DNA of 64,000 nt from positions 48,822,006-48,886,005 of the forward strand of contig NC_082684.1 in the NCBI RefSeq assembly GCF_949987515.2. Reading direction: 5' to 3'. How positions within the stretch are numbered: the stretch's first letter is position 1; each line of letters starts with the position of its first letter. Both the position numbers and the translations under genes were made by a program. This stretch comes from Delphinus delphis (Eukaryota; Chordata; Mammalia; Artiodactyla; Delphinidae). The notes below the pieces were generated by a model. It made no database searches, was not told the origin of the DNA, and saw only the letters and a program-made list of their open reading frames with translations. Positions 61,871 to 64,000 of the stretch are shown in pieces.

Positions 61871-61973
61871 CCATTATTTTTATTTGAGTATCCAGGAAAG
61901 TCTATGTCCTAATGCCTGTTAATGTTCCCTGGAAAAAGCTGTAGCTGTCCTGAGGAGGCTGAGATGGAAAGTG

Positions 61974-62510
61974 TATGAGTTTTCTATTGCTGCTGTAACA
62001 CCTTACTACAAATTTAGTAGCTTAAAGAATATAAATGTATCTTAATAGTTCTGGAGGTTAGAAGTCTGAAAGAGATCCCACTGGGCTAAAGTCAAGATAT
62101 TGGCAGGGCTTCATTCCTTCTGGAGGTCTAAAGGAAAATGTCTCCTTTCCTCACATAGCTTCTAAAGGTTGCCGGCATTCCTGGGCTCTTGGCTTTTTTC
62201 TTCATCTTCAAAACCAACAAAGGTGAGTTGACTCCTTCTCACTCTACATCACTCTAACCTCTTCGGTAGTCACCTCTCTCTCTGACTCTCCTCTGCCTCC
62301 TTCTTCCACTTTTAGGAACCATTGTAACCACACTGGGTCCACTCTGATAATACAGGTTAATCTCTGTATCTTTAGGTCAACTGATTAGCAACCTTAATTC
62401 CATTTGCAACCTTAATTCCCTTTGCCATGTAACATAACAATCTGCAGGTTCCAGGTATGGGGACATGGACATCTTTGGGGGCCTTTATTCTACCTACAAT
62501 GGAAGGAGAC
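61974..62510 (-). repeat. MLT1-like LTR
   Basis: Antisense: TTTTCTATTGCTGCTGTAAC, AATAGTTCTGGAGGTTAGAA, CTTTGCCATGTAACATAACA and ACATCTTTGGGGGCCTTTAT. Same type as the LTR at 283-776. Confidence 0.75.
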
Positions 62511-62879
62511 CTCTGTGCAGGTAGAGAAGGAAAGTGGAAAGGTGGGATGTTGAGGTGGGAAAGAAGAGGGATGGGGCAGGACGTAAGATTAGAAATGCTG
62601 GGGAGAGAACAAATAAAACCTAAATGGACTTAAGAAAAAAAAGTAGACAAAGACTTTGGTTTGTGCTTCTAGCTTTACAAAGATCCTGTATGTTTTTCTT
62701 TCACCATATGACCCAACAAAATCTAGGGCCACTTTCAGAATCACTTAGTGCATTTTCCTCTTTTTCACATCCGGCTGCTTTCCCGTAAAAGCAATGAAGA
62801 AATCCCCCTCCTGAAAACTGAAAGAACTGTAGAGTCCTAGACCAGTGTTCCAAAGAAGTATGTGATATTGAGATTTATA

Positions 62880-63660
62880 AGAAATATATATTTGGTCTTT
62901 GACCTATTCTTGGCACAGAGCTCCTAAAACCCTTGGAATCTCCTGTGGTAAGACCAATAAATGTCTTTAGTTATGTTAATGAGGTGACTTTTGGAAAGCC
63001 CTTAGGCAACCTGAGGATGGGGGAGCTGTTTGCCACGAGAACCAACCATGTGATTAGACGGTTGAAACTTTCAGAACTCACCCCCAACCCCAACCTCCTG
63101 AAAGGAAAAAAGGGCTGAAGGTTGAATCAGTTGCCAGTGGCCAATGATTTAATTAATCACGACTATGTAAAGAAGGCTCCATAAAAACCCAAAAGGACAA
63201 GGTTTGGAGAGCTTCCAGGTCGGTGAACGCGTGGAGATGCTGGAAGAGTGGCCCACCCAGAGAGGGTATGGGAGCTCTGCACCCTTTCTCCATACCTTGC
63301 CCTTTGCATCTCTCCCATCGGGTTGTTCCTGAGTTACATTCCTTTATAATAAACTGGTAACCTAGTATGTAAAATGTTTCTCTGAGTTCTGTAATAGTAA
63401 ATTAATCAAAACCAAGGAAGAGGTCATGGGAATCTCTGATTTATAGCCAGTCAGTCAGAAGTACAGGTAACAACCTGGGCTTGCAATGGGGGGCCTGAAT
63501 TGTGTTGGTGGGTAGGGGGAGGAGAAGGCAGTCTTGTAAGATCAACCCTTAACCTGTGGAACCTGATGCTATCCCTGGGTAGGCAGTGTCAGAATTAAAG
63601 AATTAAGTTAAATTGTAGGACACTCAACTGGTGTCAGAGGATTGTTTATTGGTGTGAAGG
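62880..63660 (+). repeat. LTR-like retroelement remnant
   Basis: CTCCATAAAAACCCAAAAGG (promoter-like), GAGCTTCCAGGTCGGTGAAC, CCTTTATAATAAACTGGTAA and CAGTCAGTCAGAAGTACAGG are a familiar mammalian LTR-type block. The name is not certain. Confidence 0.5.
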
Positions 63661-63792
63661 GAACTGCCCCCCTCCACACACTGGGATTGGGTCCTGGAGC
63701 CCTACTGAAGTATGTATTTTCCTAAAAAGTGACTATGGTAAATAAGATAAAGTTAGCTTATCTTCTAAGCTTGAAGCATTTGGACAATGCAT

Positions 63793-63808
63793 CACACACA
63801 CTCACACT

Positions 63809-63852
<44 letters not shown>
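63793..63852. repeat. (CA)n microsatellite
   Basis: An interrupted start followed by about 21 CA units. Confidence 0.97.
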
Positions 63853-63853
<1 letters not shown>

Positions 63854-64000
63854 CTTTTCATCTTACAAATCTGAAACTCTGTACCCATTAAACAATAACA
63901 CCCATTCCTTTCTCCCGCAGCCTGGGAAACCACCATTCTACTTTCCGTCTCTATGATTTTGATTACTCTAGGTACCTCACAGAAGTGGAATCATACAGTA
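63853..64000 (-). mobile_element. L1 3' end, cut by window edge
   Basis: GTACCCATTAAACAATAACA, GAAACCACCATTCTACTTTC and GGAATCATACAGTA are antisense L1 3' UTR. Confidence 0.75.

Noticed and set aside
63793..63852. A CRISPR-like repeat array
   Set aside because: It is a simple CA microsatellite; no spaced direct repeats occur anywhere in the window, and the genome is mammalian.

Overview
This window is nuclear DNA from a whale or dolphin (Cetacea). The main evidence is its many tRNA-derived CHR SINEs, which are the characteristic SINEs of the whale/hippo lineage. They occur in the long form (GGGACTTCCCTGGTGG... ending in AAATAAATAAA) and in the shorter CHR-2-like form with a pure A tail. Cetartiodactyl-type L1 tails and leaders and ancient mammalian repeats (L2, MIR, MLT1, MER5) agree with this. 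The species cannot be read from the sequence.

Two protein-coding genes are present, both on the minus strand and both incomplete in the window. At the left, positions 1-7115 hold the 5' part of RTRAF (C14orf166/hCLE), with coding exons 1-3 at 7055-7115, 5312-5436 and 1957-2056. Its promoter lies in a CpG island at about 6470-7345 that carries three CCAAT boxes. The remaining exons lie beyond position 1. At the right is GNG2 (G protein gamma-2). Its start-codon exon is at 59185-59300, a 23.4-kb intron follows, and the terminal coding exon is at 35671-35799 with a probable 3.1-kb 3' UTR down to about 32540. The upstream 5' UTR exon(s) and promoter lie beyond 64000. The order GNG2 then RTRAF, head to tail, matches the arrangement known on human 14q22. 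I infer no joint regulation.

All other sequence is intronic or intergenic and is mostly transposon-derived. Layout: 1-7345 RTRAF introns and CpG island, with a U6/L1 chimeric retrocopy at 3522-4142; 7346-32540 intergenic DNA with SINEs, L2, MIR, LTRs and hAT remnants; 32540-35799 the GNG2 3' exon, with no repeat I recognise in the UTR; 35800-59184 the large GNG2 intron, dominated by an antisense L1 (37985-42690) with nested SINEs, a double CHR-2 insertion, an L1 5'-leader-only insertion, an old L1/HAL1-like ORF1 remnant and an L1M 3' tail; 59301-64000 a GNG2 5' UTR intron with LTR remnants and a CA repeat.

I found no convincing new gene system. The most interesting observations are how particular retrocopies formed: the U6-L1 template-switch chimera, the L1-leader-only insertion with a perfect target-site duplication, and two SINEs inserted successively at one target. 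Repeat family names are from recognition by eye; the general class is more reliable than the subfamily.
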